A DNA stretch of 64,000 bases from DASYAE01 sp036501535. GTDB lineage: Bacteria > Actinomycetota > Actinomycetes > Streptomycetales > Catenulisporaceae. The translations under genes and the position numbers were made by a program. The stretch is from assembly GCA_036501535.1 (NCBI GenBank), contig DASYAE010000082.1, forward strand, positions 17,917-81,916, read 5' to 3'. A model generated the notes under the pieces. That model ran no database searches. It was not told where the DNA came from and worked only from the letters and a program-made list of their open reading frames with translations. Within the stretch, counting starts at the first letter, position 1, and every line of letters starts with the position of its first letter. Shown here piece by piece: positions 36,737-45,976 of the stretch.

Positions 36737-38385
36737 AGGCGTATGAGGCTCTTGCCGAAGCGTTCGTCCGAGAGGGCGCGAGCGACGTCTTCGGGATGAT
36801 GGGCGACGCGAACATGCACTGGATGAACGCGCTGGCCCAGCGCGGAGTCCGGCTCTACGAGGTGCGCCACGAAGGCTCCGGGCTCGGCATGGCGGACGGA
36901 TGGGCGCGGACCGCCGGGCGTCCCGGCGTGGTCACCACGACCAGCGGTCCGGGCGTGTCGCAGCTGGCCACCTCGATGATCGTGGCGAGCCGGGCGCGCA
37001 CCCCGCTGGTGGCGTTCTGCGGCGAGACGGCGCTCGGCGACGAGCAGGCGGTGCAGTACCTCGACCAGCGCCGCTTCGCCGCGGCCGTCGAGTGCGGCTT
37101 CGTGCGGCTGGAGAAGCCGGGGCAGGCCTGGGAGGCCGCGCAGCGCGCGTTCTACCTGGCGCGGTCCGAGTCGCGGCCGGTGATGCTGAGCGCTCCGATC
37201 GACGTCCAGCTGGGCGAGGCGGAGGACGAGGGACCGTATACGCCCTCGGAGAACCTTGTGCGCGCCGCGCACCTGGCTCCGGACCCGGGGCAGATCGCAG
37301 CAGCCTGCGAGCTGATCAAGTCGAGCAAGCGCGTGGTTCTGATCGTGGGTCGCGGCGCGCGGCACGCGGACGTTGGCGATCTGCTGCTGGAACTGCATCG
37401 GCGCACCGGCGCGCTGCTGGCCACGACGCTGCAGGCGAAGAACTGGCTGTGCGATCGCACCGAGTTCCACGTCGGCCTGTCCGGGCTCTACGGCGCCAAG
37501 CCGGCGATGGGGCTGCTTCAGGAGGCCGACTGCGTGATCGCGGTCGGGGCGAGCCTGAACAAATACACCATCGAGCACGGATATCTCTACCCTGAGGCGC
37601 GGTACGTCCAGATCGACACGGCGCCGCACCGGGTGCTCGGCAACGGGGCCGTCGCCGACTGCTACATCCAGGCCGACGCGGTCAGCGGCGTCGCAGCCCT
37701 CGTCGAGGCCTTGGAGCGCGACCACGTCCAGCTCGAGGGCTACCACACGCAGGACGTGCTGCGCCGGCTGACCGAGCCGCTGTATGAGCCGTCTGATTCC
37801 CCCGGCGAGCCGGGGCGGATGGACCCGCGCGAGGCGATCCGGATCCTGGACGAGCAGCTGCCCGGCGAGCTCGGCCTCGTGCTCGGCAGCGGCCACCAGG
37901 TGGACTTCGGCACGATGCTCTTCCAGCGCTCCCGCGCCGTGCTGTCCAACTACGGCATGTTCGGCGCGATCGGCCAGGCCCCGCTGCTGGCGATCGGCCA
38001 GGTGGTGGCGCAGGGCGGCGCGCCCGGCTTCGTGGTCGAGGGCGACGCCAGCTTCCTGATGCACCTGCCGGAGTTCGAGACCGCGTGCCGGTACCGGCTG
38101 CCGCTGCTGGTGGTCGTGATGAACGACGAGGCGCTGGGCGCCGAGTACCACAAGGCCGCCGCGAAGGGCCTGGACCCGCAGCTCGCGGTGATCCCCAATC
38201 CCGAGCTGGGCCGGGTCGCCGAGGCGCTGGGCGGCGGCGGGGCGACCGTGCGCACCGCGCAGGAGCTGGGAGACGCACTCGCGGAATACGTGAGCGCGCC
38301 GCGCCCGACCGTCATCGACGTGCGGATCACCCGCGACGTGGTGAGCGTCCCGTACCGGCGGCTGCTCTACGGGGAGGACGTCTGA
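36733..38385 (+). CDS. Thiamine-diphosphate-dependent decarboxylase/ALS-like enzyme
   Basis: A 550-residue enzyme of the acetolactate synthase/benzoylformate decarboxylase family. The N-terminal PYR domain has the cofactor-activating glutamate in YEVRHEGSGLGMADG and VVTTTSGPGVSQL. The central domain has VVLIVGRGARHADV. The C-terminal PP domain has GAIGQAPLLAIG and the diphosphate-binding VEGDASFLMHLPEFET with MNDEALGAEYHK. It would decarboxylate, or carboligate, a 2-oxo acid. GTG start overlaps the upstream stop, and its own stop overlaps the next ATG (TGATG), so it sits mid-operon. The substrate is unknown. Confidence 0.85.
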   Translation: MKAYEALAEAFVREGASDVFGMMGDANMHWMNALAQRGVRLYEVRHEGSGLGMADGWARTAGRPGVVTTTSGPGVSQLATSMIVASRARTPLVAFCGETALGDEQAVQYLDQRRFAAAVECGFVRLEKPGQAWEAAQRAFYLARSESRPVMLSAPIDVQLGEAEDEGPYTPSENLVRAAHLAPDPGQIAAACELIKSSKRVVLIVGRGARHADVGDLLLELHRRTGALLATTLQAKNWLCDRTEFHVGLSGLYGAKPAMGLLQEADCVIAVGASLNKYTIEHGYLYPEARYVQIDTAPHRVLGNGAVADCYIQADAVSGVAALVEALERDHVQLEGYHTQDVLRRLTEPLYEPSDSPGEPGRMDPREAIRILDEQLPGELGLVLGSGHQVDFGTMLFQRSRAVLSNYGMFGAIGQAPLLAIGQVVAQGGAPGFVVEGDASFLMHLPEFETACRYRLPLLVVVMNDEALGAEYHKAAAKGLDPQLAVIPNPELGRVAEALGGGGATVRTAQELGDALAEYVSAPRPTVIDVRITRDVVSVPYRRLLYGEDV

Positions 38386-39581
38386 TGTCGACGACCACCC
38401 AGGGCCGGATTCCGGGCCCGCGACGCCGGCCCGGTGCGCAGACCCGGCGGCCGGCCGAGTGGACGCCCGAGCTGCTGGAGAAGGTGGCGTGGCGCAAGCG
38501 GGCGGCGGCCGAGCCGTTCCGCGGCGTGGCCGCGTCGGAGGGCGTGCGGCCCGGCCTGTTCCCGCTGCGCGGCACCGGCGCGGACGTCTCCGGCGCCCGC
38601 TCGGCGGCGCTCGACTATCTGGCCGGGCTCACGCCGCCGCAGCTGGCCGAGGGCCGCTTCCCGATCGACGACGTCTCCTGGCGGCACTGGTCGAACGGCG
38701 CGCGGTACTTCCTGCGCCACGGCGTGTGCCTCGAAGAGTTCGACGACCGCGGGCGTGAGCGCGCGCTGGCGATCGTGCGCGCCAGCCTGAGCGAACCCGG
38801 CTACCGGCAGCTCGCCGACGTCATGCGGCTGAACCTGACGATCGGCGAGCTGCGCGGCGAGGAGCGCCTGCTCAACGAGTGGCTGTACTGGTTCAGCGTG
38901 TACGGCGAGCCGGGCTCGCCGGTCTGGGGCTGGCAGCTCGACGGCCACCACGCCAACGTGAACTGCGTCTTCGCCGGCGACCAGATGGTGTTGACGCCGA
39001 GTTTCCTGGGCGCCGAGCCGGTGGTCGCCGAATCCGGGAAATACGCCGGCACCGCCGTCTTCCGAGCCGAGGAAGCCATCGGCCAGCGGCTGTTCGACAG
39101 CTTCGACGAGGACCAGCGCCGGCTGGCGGTGATCGCCCGGGAGCTGCCGCTCGCTCCGTACGCCGGGGCGTTCACGGACAACCTCGACCTCGACTACGCC
39201 GGGATACCGCTGCGAGCACTCACCGCGAACCAGCGTGCGGTCCTGCACGACCTGATCGGGCTTTACATCGAGCGCGCGCCTGACGTACACGCCCGCGTGC
39301 GGTGGGACGAGGTGCGCGCGCACGAGGGCGAGACGTACTTCGCCTGGGCCGGGGACGGCGGGCCCGAATCGGTCTTCTACTACCGCGTGCACAGCCCCGT
39401 CGTGCTGATCGAGTTCGAGCACATGAGGGGCGTGATGTTCGACAACGACGTCCCGCTGCGGCACCACGTGCACACCATCGTGCGCACTCCCAACGGCAAC
39501 GACTACGGCGCGGACCTGCTGCGGCAGCACCACGAGCGCCATCACCGGCGGCCGGCGGCGCGCGGTCCGGAGCAGCAGTGA
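38385..39581 (+). CDS. DUF3500-family protein
   Basis: A 398-residue protein matching the DUF3500 pattern: LNEWLYWFSVYGEPGSPVWG, WQLDGHHANVNCVFAGDQM, TPSFLGAEPV, RAEEAIGQRLFDSF, and the histidine-rich end IEFEHMRGVMFD, RHHVHTIVRTPNGNDYG. The many conserved His/Asp/Glu residues suggest a metal enzyme, but its reaction is not established. The N-terminus is basic and has no signal peptide. ATG overlaps the previous stop. It lies between the TPP enzyme and the two Pht5-like genes, so it probably acts on the same substrate family. Confidence 0.75.
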   Translation: MSTTTQGRIPGPRRRPGAQTRRPAEWTPELLEKVAWRKRAAAEPFRGVAASEGVRPGLFPLRGTGADVSGARSAALDYLAGLTPPQLAEGRFPIDDVSWRHWSNGARYFLRHGVCLEEFDDRGRERALAIVRASLSEPGYRQLADVMRLNLTIGELRGEERLLNEWLYWFSVYGEPGSPVWGWQLDGHHANVNCVFAGDQMVLTPSFLGAEPVVAESGKYAGTAVFRAEEAIGQRLFDSFDEDQRRLAVIARELPLAPYAGAFTDNLDLDYAGIPLRALTANQRAVLHDLIGLYIERAPDVHARVRWDEVRAHEGETYFAWAGDGGPESVFYYRVHSPVVLIEFEHMRGVMFDNDVPLRHHVHTIVRTPNGNDYGADLLRQHHERHHRRPAARGPEQQ

Positions 39582-39630
39582 CCGAGGCGGCTGTGATCGA
39601 GGCAGCAGTGATCAAGGCAAGGAGTTCGAC

Positions 39631-40509
39631 GTGAAAGTGGTACTGGGACGCGACGACCTCGCGCAGGCCGCGCTGGGCGCCGCCCGGCAGGCCGGGGCGC
39701 CGGCCGAGCGGCTCGACGTCAGTCCGGTCTACAAGGCGGCGAAGGGCTTCGTGAACGAGTCCTCGCCGGACGTGTGCGAGATCCCGATCGTGACGCTGCT
39801 GCAGGCGACCGCCTACGGAAAGCCGGTGGTGCTGCTGCCGCTCACCGCGCACGGCCGCTACCAGCACCAGACGCTTGTGAGTCTCAGCGGTCTGACCACG
39901 GCCGACCTGGCCGGAAGGCGGATCGGGGTGCGCTCGTGGGGCCAGACCACGGGGGTGTGGCTGCGCGGGTTCCTCACCGAGCAGTACGGCATCGACCTGC
40001 GCGCGTCCGAATGGTTCGCCTACGAGGACGGACACATATACGAGCACCGCGACCCCGAATGGGTGCACCGGCCGGCGCAGGGCGCCAAGCTCGCGGCGGA
40101 CTTCCTGGAGGGGCGGCTCGACCTGGGCATCCTCGGCAACGAGCTGCCCAAGGACGAGCGCATCCGCCCCGTCATCGCGGACGCGCAGCAGGCGGCCGAG
40201 ACGTGGTCGCGCGAGAAGGGCTTCATCCCGATCAACCACGTCATCGGCGTGAACGAGCAGACCGCGCGCGAGCACAGCGCGGCGATCCTCGCCGCGTATG
40301 ACGCGATGCGCGCGGTTACCGAGGCCGCCGCCGAACCCGGGCCGATCACCAGGCACCCGGTCGGCTTCGCGGCGCTGCGCGGCCCGTTCACCCAGGCGGC
40401 GGCATACGCGGTGGAGCAGGAAGTACTGCCCAAGCCGGTGGAATTCGATGAGCTGATCGAACGATCGTGCGCGGCGTTGGGCGTGCCGGCGTCCCGGCTG
40501 GGGGGCTGA
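39631..40509 (+). CDS. Pht5/NMT1-like protein, copy 1
   Basis: A 292-residue protein of the periplasmic-binding-like fold without a signal peptide, related to 4,5-dihydroxyphthalate decarboxylase and NMT1/THI5-like proteins. AAGGAG precedes the GTG. Landmarks are NESSPDVCEIPIVTLLQATA, ADLAGRRIGVRSWGQTTGVW, RGFLTEQYGIDL, DFLEGRLDLGILGNEL and EKGFIPINHVIGVNEQ. It resembles the next gene in layout and motif order but is clearly diverged. A cytoplasmic decarboxylase acting on an aromatic dicarboxylate is the best guess; a soluble binding protein is the alternative. Confidence 0.72.
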   Translation: MKVVLGRDDLAQAALGAARQAGAPAERLDVSPVYKAAKGFVNESSPDVCEIPIVTLLQATAYGKPVVLLPLTAHGRYQHQTLVSLSGLTTADLAGRRIGVRSWGQTTGVWLRGFLTEQYGIDLRASEWFAYEDGHIYEHRDPEWVHRPAQGAKLAADFLEGRLDLGILGNELPKDERIRPVIADAQQAAETWSREKGFIPINHVIGVNEQTAREHSAAILAAYDAMRAVTEAAAEPGPITRHPVGFAALRGPFTQAAAYAVEQEVLPKPVEFDELIERSCAALGVPASRLGG

Positions 40510-40512
40510 ACG

Positions 40513-41508
40513 ATGGACACGAAGCTCACCGTGGTGCTCGGGGACTACCCCCACACGAGGGCGCTCAACGAGGGCCGGGTCCAGGTGCCGGGCTACCAGC
40601 TCGACCCCGTCTCGGTCACTCCGATCATCAGCGCCTATCGCCGGATGATCCGGGACCTGGAGTTCGACGTCTGCGAGCTGGCCCCGGTCTCGTACCTGAT
40701 GGCCCGCCAGGCCGGCGTCGCCCTCACGGCGATCCCGGTGTTCCTCAACCGGCGCTTCCACCACGGCGACCTGCAGTGCGCCGCCCGCTCCGGCATCAAG
40801 GTCCCGCGGGACCTCGAGGGGCGGCGGGTCGGTGCGCGCGCATACACGGTGACCACCGCCGTTTGGGCGCGCGGCATCCTCCAAGAGGAGTACGGCGTCG
40901 ATCCCCAGACGGTCACCTGGGTGGTCGATGACGAAGACCACGTCGAAGGCCGCACCCCGGCGAACGTCGAGCGCGCGCCGGAAGGCGTCTCGCTCGGCCA
41001 ACTGCTGCGCGAAGGACGGATCGACGCGGCGTTGACCGGGAACGCCGGCACCGGCCGAGCCGGCGCTCCCCGGGCCGACTGGGCAGCGTCCGCACTCGCT
41101 GACAAGGCGTCAGAGCAGGCCGATGGCCAGCCCTATCCGCTCTTCGCCGAAGCCGAGGCGCTGAGCACGGACTGGTTCACGCGCACCGGGATCTACCCGG
41201 TGCACTCACTGATCGTGCTGCGCAGCGAGCTGGCCGAGCGGGACCCGGACCTGGCGGCCAAGTTCTACACCGCCTTCGCCGAGAGCAAGCGCGAGTACCT
41301 GGTCGGCGATCCGCGCTGGGACGCGCAGCCGAGGTTCGCCCGGCAGGCGCGCCAAGTCCACGGCGACCCGGTGCCGTACGGCACGGAAGCCAACGATCCG
41401 AGCGTGCGCGCCCTCGCCCGCTACGCCCACGACCAGGGCCTGGCCGATCCCGGCGAGTTCGACGGCCCGAGATCGCTGTTCGCGCAGGGCGACTACCCGA
41501 CGGCGTGA
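40513..41508 (+). CDS. 4,5-dihydroxyphthalate decarboxylase (Pht5)-like protein, copy 2
   Basis: A 331-residue cytoplasmic protein following the first copy with a 3-base gap. It has the family's VLGDYPHTRAL opening, FDVCELAPVSYLMARQAG, AIPVFLNRRFHHGDLQC, PRDLEGRRVGARAYTVTTAV, ARGILQEEYGVDPQTVTWVV, and TGIYPVHSLIVLRSEL. Known family members decarboxylate 4,5-dihydroxyphthalate to protocatechuate. With the LigJ-like, aldolase and LigI-like neighbours this suggests a route through aromatic dicarboxylates. No hydroxylating or ring-opening oxygenase is present in the window. Confidence 0.8.
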   Translation: MDTKLTVVLGDYPHTRALNEGRVQVPGYQLDPVSVTPIISAYRRMIRDLEFDVCELAPVSYLMARQAGVALTAIPVFLNRRFHHGDLQCAARSGIKVPRDLEGRRVGARAYTVTTAVWARGILQEEYGVDPQTVTWVVDDEDHVEGRTPANVERAPEGVSLGQLLREGRIDAALTGNAGTGRAGAPRADWAASALADKASEQADGQPYPLFAEAEALSTDWFTRTGIYPVHSLIVLRSELAERDPDLAAKFYTAFAESKREYLVGDPRWDAQPRFARQARQVHGDPVPYGTEANDPSVRALARYAHDQGLADPGEFDGPRSLFAQGDYPTA

Positions 41509-41560
41509 GCCGCCGCGAACCACGCACAGACGAGAGAGCCGAGAGCAAGGGAGCCGCATC

Positions 41561-42433
41561 GTGGATGTGGTCGACGCACACTGCCACGTCATCTCGCCGG
41601 ACCTGACGGCGTATCCGCGCGCGCCGCTGGGCGGCAAGCAGTCGGACTGGGCGACGACGCGCCCGGTCACCGCCGAGCAGCTGGCGCAGCGCATGGACGA
41701 GGTCGGCATCGGCCGGGCCGTGCTGGTCCAGGCCACCACGGCCTACGGCTACGACAACTCCTACGTGCTCGACAGCGCGCGGGCCTCGGGCGGCCGCTTC
41801 GTCGCGGTCGGCACCTTCAACCCGCTGGAGGCCGGCGCGGCCGCGCGGCTCGCGGCGGCCGTCGGGACCGGCGGCGCGCAACAGGCGGGCGGCCTGGCCG
41901 GGGTGCGGCTGTTCACCAGCGGCAGCACCCTGCCGACCCAGGGGGAGTGGTTCGCCGCCCCGGAGACCTTCGAGTTCTGGCAGGCGGCGGCCGACCTGGA
42001 CGTCACGGTCTGCATGCAGATGCGCCTCGGGTCCGCGACCAAGCAGCTCGAGTCCGTGCTCGAACGCTACCCGAGCGTACGGGTGCTGCTCGATCACTGC
42101 GGCTATCCGGACATCGCCGCCTCGCCCGCGGACGCCGGCCGCGAGGTGGCCTCGCTCGGCCGCCATCCGGGCCTGTACCTGAAGCTGACGCACCGGAACC
42201 TGGAGCGGCTGAGCGACGCCGGCGACCGCGCCGCGGACTTCCTCGACCCGGTGCTCGAGGCCTTCGGCGCCGCGCGGATCGCCTGGGGCTCGAACTGCCC
42301 GGCCGCCGCACAGCCGCTGCCGGACCTGCTCGGCCTGGCCCGCGACGTGCTCGGCGCGCTGCCGGAACATCAGATCGCCGACATCCTCGCCGGAACGGCA
42401 CGCCGCCTTTACCCGGGGCTCGACAATCAGTGA
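41561..42433 (+). CDS. Amidohydrolase-2, 2-pyrone-4,6-dicarboxylate lactonase (LigI)-like
   Basis: A 290-residue TIM-barrel hydrolase of the COG3618 type. Visible motifs are the HxH in VDAHCHVISPD, QATTAYGYDNSYVLD, FVAVGTFNPLEA, VRVLLDHCGYPD and AWGSNCPAAAQPLPDL. The last motif is where most relatives carry an Asp general base (WGSDWP); here it is Asn. The start is GTG 41,561. LigI hydrolyses the lactone of pyrone dicarboxylate; with the changed residue this one may act differently. It lies between the Pht5-like pair and the GntR regulator. Confidence 0.75.
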   Translation: MDVVDAHCHVISPDLTAYPRAPLGGKQSDWATTRPVTAEQLAQRMDEVGIGRAVLVQATTAYGYDNSYVLDSARASGGRFVAVGTFNPLEAGAAARLAAAVGTGGAQQAGGLAGVRLFTSGSTLPTQGEWFAAPETFEFWQAAADLDVTVCMQMRLGSATKQLESVLERYPSVRVLLDHCGYPDIAASPADAGREVASLGRHPGLYLKLTHRNLERLSDAGDRAADFLDPVLEAFGAARIAWGSNCPAAAQPLPDLLGLARDVLGALPEHQIADILAGTARRLYPGLDNQ

Positions 42434-42467
42434 TCGACACACTCCCACGACACGAACGGCGATCACG

Positions 42468-43160
42468 GTGGAAACCGACAACTTCGCGCCGCTGACCGAG
42501 GCCGGCGCCTCGCCGACCCGGCACAACCAGGCCTACGAGGGGCTGCGCTCGCTGCTGCTCTCCGGCAGCCTCGCGCCGGGCACCCGGCTGACCGAGGCGG
42601 ACCTGACCACGATGTTCAACGTCTCGCGCAGCACCATGCGGGCCGTGCTGGTCCGCCTGGCCCAGGAGGGGTACGTCACCAGCGAGGTCAACCGCGGCGT
42701 GCGCACCCGCGACTTCTCGGTCGACGAGGCCCGCGACATCCTCGAGGCCCGGGAGGTCCTGGAGGCCGCGCTGGCCGGCAAGGCCGCCGAGCGCGCCACC
42801 GAGGACGAGGTCAGGGCCCTGCAGGGGACGCTGGACGAGATGGCGGACTGCCTGGCCCGCGGCGACCAGGCCGCCTACTCCCAGGGCAACCGCCGCTTCC
42901 ACCAGCAGGTCAAGGAGGCCGCGCACCAGCACACCCTGGCCCGCGCGTTCGACACCCTGCTCTATCCCCTGGTGATGCGCCAGTACCGGGACCTGTCCGC
43001 GCACCACCCGCGCGCCGGCTCGCTCGAGGAGCACCAGGCGATCCTGCTGGCGGTCATCACCCGCAACCCCGAGGCGGCCACCGCCGCGATGCGCCACCAC
43101 GTGGCCTCCGCGCGCCGCGCGCTGGTCCTGCGCCAGCAGGACCAGCAGCCCGGCAGCTGA
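42468..43160 (+). CDS. GntR-family regulator, FCD (FadR/VanR) subgroup
   Basis: A 230-residue repressor-type regulator. The winged HTH covers residues ~20-85 (YEGLRSLLLSGSLAPGTRLT, NVSRSTMRAVLVRLAQEGYV). The helical FCD ligand-binding domain has the usual metal-binding histidines (NRRFHQQVKEAAHQ, LEEHQAILLAV, AAMRHHVASARRAL). It lies inside the catabolic cluster it probably controls, in response to a carboxylic-acid intermediate. A matching TTGTCCGACAA operator is found at the head of the cluster (33,087). Confidence 0.88.
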   Translation: METDNFAPLTEAGASPTRHNQAYEGLRSLLLSGSLAPGTRLTEADLTTMFNVSRSTMRAVLVRLAQEGYVTSEVNRGVRTRDFSVDEARDILEAREVLEAALAGKAAERATEDEVRALQGTLDEMADCLARGDQAAYSQGNRRFHQQVKEAAHQHTLARAFDTLLYPLVMRQYRDLSAHHPRAGSLEEHQAILLAVITRNPEAATAAMRHHVASARRALVLRQQDQQPGS

Positions 43161-43229
43161 GGCGGCGTCCGTTTCGCGCGCGACGGCCGCGCAGCCGCCG
43201 TACCACCGCAGAATCCGGCAAGGAGCACC

Positions 43230-44834
43230 ATGGAACACCCGGCAGCAGTACCCATCGAGTCAGGCCTCGTCGAAGGACTGCCCGGACGGGACCGCTCGGT
43301 CACCGTCTACCGCGGCATCCCGTACGCCGCCGCGCCCGTGGGCCCGCTGCGCTGGCGCCCGCCGCAGCCGCCGCTCCCGTGGGAGGGGGTGCGCAGGGCC
43401 CACCGCTTCGGCCCGATGTGCCCGCAGGCCCCGAACCCCGAGATCGCCGGGACGGACCTGCCGATGCACGAGGACTGCCTGCGGCTGAACGCGTGGAGCG
43501 GGGCGCGCGAGGCGGGGGAGCGGCGCCCGGTGCTGGTGTGGATCTACGGCGGCGGCTTCCGGGCCGGCAGCGGGTCGAGCGCGCGCTACGACGGGGAGAA
43601 CCTGGCCCGCAGCGGCCTGGTCGTGGTGACCTTCGACTACCGGCTCGGCGCGCTCGGCTTCCTGGCCACCCCCGAGCTGAGCGCCGAGGACGACCGACAG
43701 GTCTCCGGCAACTACGGCCTGCTCGACTGCATCGCAGCGCTGCAATGGGTACAGCGCAACATCGCCGGCTTCGGCGGCGACCCGGACCGGGTGACCATCG
43801 CCGGGCAGTCCGCCGGGGCCGGGGCGTGCAACTTCCTGGCCATGTCCCCACTGGCCCGCGGCCTTTTCCAACGCGTGATCGCGCAGAGCCACGCCCGCTA
43901 CAGCCGTGATCCCGAGCTGCGCTACCTGTCCACCTCGTACCGGACGCTGCCCGAGGCCGAGGCCGCCGGAGCCCGCTTCGCCGAGCAGCGCGGCGCGCGC
44001 ACGACGCAACTGCTGCGCGCGCTGCCCTGGCACAAGCTGATCTCCGGGGACGACGCGGGCGACACCGCGGTGGAGACCGGCAGCACGGCCAAGCCGCCGC
44101 TGTTCCGCCCGGTGGTCGACGGCTGGGCCGTCCCGGCCGGATACGAGCAGACCTATGCCAAGGGCCTGCAGAACGAGGTCTGCTACCTCGCCGGCAACAA
44201 CCTCGACGAGAGCGGCGCGGTGCCCGAGGAGAGCTTCGCGAGCATCCGGGCCGACCGCAGGCACACGCGGCCGGGCATGCCCCCGACGCACGTGACCGTG
44301 TACGACTTCCGGGCCGCGGCCGAGCGCAAGTTCGGCCCGATGGCCGAGGAGTTCCTGCGGCTCTACCCGGCCGCCGCCGACGACGAGGCGGCCCGGGCGA
44401 GCAACGACGCGATCCGCGACAACGCCCGGATATCCACCTGGCTGTGGGCGCAGGACTGGTCGAAGCACTGCGACCGGTCTCTGTACACGTACTTCTGGAC
44501 GCACCGGGCGCCCGGACGCGGATCGGCGCCGCGCCGCGCCGCGCACAGCTCGGAGATCGACTTCGTCTTCGGCAACCACGACCCGCTCCAGGCCGCGTGG
44601 AGCGAGCGGGACCGGCAGGTCGCCGAGACCATGGCCGGCTACTGGGCCAACTTCGCCGCCACCGGCGACCCCAACGGCCCCGGCCTGCCGGCCTGGCCGC
44701 GCTACACCGCCGAGGCGGGCGCGGTCATGGAGCTCGGCGGGGGCCTCAGCGGCGCGTTCCAGCCGATCCCGGTGGCCGAGGCCCCGCGGATCGACTTCTG
44801 GAAACGCTTCTTCGACACCCAATCAGCCTGGTGA
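43230..44834 (+). CDS. Type B carboxylesterase
   Basis: A 534-residue alpha/beta-hydrolase with AAGGAG before its ATG and no signal peptide. The family opening TVYRGIPYAAAPVGPLRWRP, EDCLRLNAW and oxyanion loop VWIYGGGFRAGSGSS are present. The nucleophile elbow is GQSAGAG (serine kept, the usual Glu is Gln). The acid is probably Glu in LDESG, and the His is in AAHSSEIDFVFGN. It would release acid and alcohol from an ester, for example an aromatic ester imported by the neighbouring ABC system. Confidence 0.87.
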   Translation: MEHPAAVPIESGLVEGLPGRDRSVTVYRGIPYAAAPVGPLRWRPPQPPLPWEGVRRAHRFGPMCPQAPNPEIAGTDLPMHEDCLRLNAWSGAREAGERRPVLVWIYGGGFRAGSGSSARYDGENLARSGLVVVTFDYRLGALGFLATPELSAEDDRQVSGNYGLLDCIAALQWVQRNIAGFGGDPDRVTIAGQSAGAGACNFLAMSPLARGLFQRVIAQSHARYSRDPELRYLSTSYRTLPEAEAAGARFAEQRGARTTQLLRALPWHKLISGDDAGDTAVETGSTAKPPLFRPVVDGWAVPAGYEQTYAKGLQNEVCYLAGNNLDESGAVPEESFASIRADRRHTRPGMPPTHVTVYDFRAAAERKFGPMAEEFLRLYPAAADDEAARASNDAIRDNARISTWLWAQDWSKHCDRSLYTYFWTHRAPGRGSAPRRAAHSSEIDFVFGNHDPLQAAWSERDRQVAETMAGYWANFAATGDPNGPGLPAWPRYTAEAGAVMELGGGLSGAFQPIPVAEAPRIDFWKRFFDTQSAW

Positions 44835-44851
44835 CTCAAAGGAGAGCACAA

Positions 44852-45937
44852 GTGCCGACGCCAACGAACAGGAACCCGCAGGATGCGGGCCACGGCTTCA
44901 TACAAATCCGCCGCGCACGCCGGGCGCTCGCGCTGGCCGGCGCCGCCGCCCTCGGCGCCGGCGCGCTGACCGCATGCAGCTCTGCCGCCTCGACCACGTC
45001 CTCCGCCTCGGGCGGAACCACGTCGATCAGCGTCGGCGTCGGGGGCAACATCTTCGACCTGCCCGAGCGGATCGCCGAGTCCCAGGGCTTCTTCACCAAG
45101 CAGGGCCTCAAGGTCACCTTCGTGACCCTGACCTCGGCCACCGGCACCGCGGCGCTGCAGTCCGGCTCGGTGCAGTTCCTCAACGACAGCCCGAACGACT
45201 ATCTGACCGCGCTGTCCAAGAGCATCCCGGAGACCGCCATCGCGGTGGAGGCCTCCGGCAACCCGCTCGGCCTGATCGTCAACAAGGACTTCGCCTCGCA
45301 GCACTCGCTGACCTCGAAGACCTCGGCCGCGAAGGTAGCCTCGGCGCTGGCCGGCTCGACCGCCGGGTACAGCTCGCCGAACACCAAGGCCGAGGCCGGG
45401 ATCTACCTGAAGGCCTACGGGATCGACGCGTCCAAGATCAACTGGGTCTCGCTGCCGAGCCCGACCGCGGACAAGGCCGCGCTGGTCTCGCACCAGATCG
45501 ACTGGTTCCTGACCTCCGAGCCGACCCCGCTGGAGATCCAGGACTCCGGCGACGGCGTCGTGGTCGCCGACAACCTGAGCGTGCCGGCCTGGGGTGCGGC
45601 GAAGGCCGGATACGGGATCTTCGAGGTCGCGCAGCCGAGCTACCTGAAGGGGAATCCCACGGTGGCCAAGGAGTTCGCCACCGCGATCCAGCAGGCGACG
45701 CAGTACATCCACGACCACCTGACCGGCACGGCCGTGCTCAGCGCGGCCCAGCAGATCCTGCCCGGCGTGCCGACCTCGGTGATCCAGGCCAGCCTCGCGC
45801 AGGTCGCCTGGCCGACGGACAGCTCGATGAGCGCGGCAGACTGGACCACCACGGTCAGCTTCGTGCGCTCGCTCGGCACCGTGTCGGGCTCCACGTCGGT
45901 CTCCCCGGCCGACTGGACCAACGAATACCTGCCCTGA
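44852..45937 (+). CDS. ABC importer substrate-binding lipoprotein (NMT1/SsuA-like)
   Basis: A 361-residue exported lipoprotein. AAAGGAG precedes the GTG; a basic N-region and hydrophobic stretch end in the lipobox LTAC (Cys near residue 46). The mature part follows the NMT1/nitrate-sulfonate-taurine binding fold: LPERIAESQGFFTKQGLKVT, GSVQFLNDSPNDYLTAL, LKAYGIDASKINWV, VSHQIDWFLTSEPTPLE. It delivers a small anion to the permease directly downstream and the ATPase at 33,264. Confidence 0.88.
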   Translation: MPTPTNRNPQDAGHGFIQIRRARRALALAGAAALGAGALTACSSAASTTSSASGGTTSISVGVGGNIFDLPERIAESQGFFTKQGLKVTFVTLTSATGTAALQSGSVQFLNDSPNDYLTALSKSIPETAIAVEASGNPLGLIVNKDFASQHSLTSKTSAAKVASALAGSTAGYSSPNTKAEAGIYLKAYGIDASKINWVSLPSPTADKAALVSHQIDWFLTSEPTPLEIQDSGDGVVVADNLSVPAWGAAKAGYGIFEVAQPSYLKGNPTVAKEFATAIQQATQYIHDHLTGTAVLSAAQQILPGVPTSVIQASLAQVAWPTDSSMSAADWTTTVSFVRSLGTVSGSTSVSPADWTNEYLP

Positions 45938-45976
45938 TACGGACCGGCGACACGAGCGGACAGAAGGGATCCGGTC

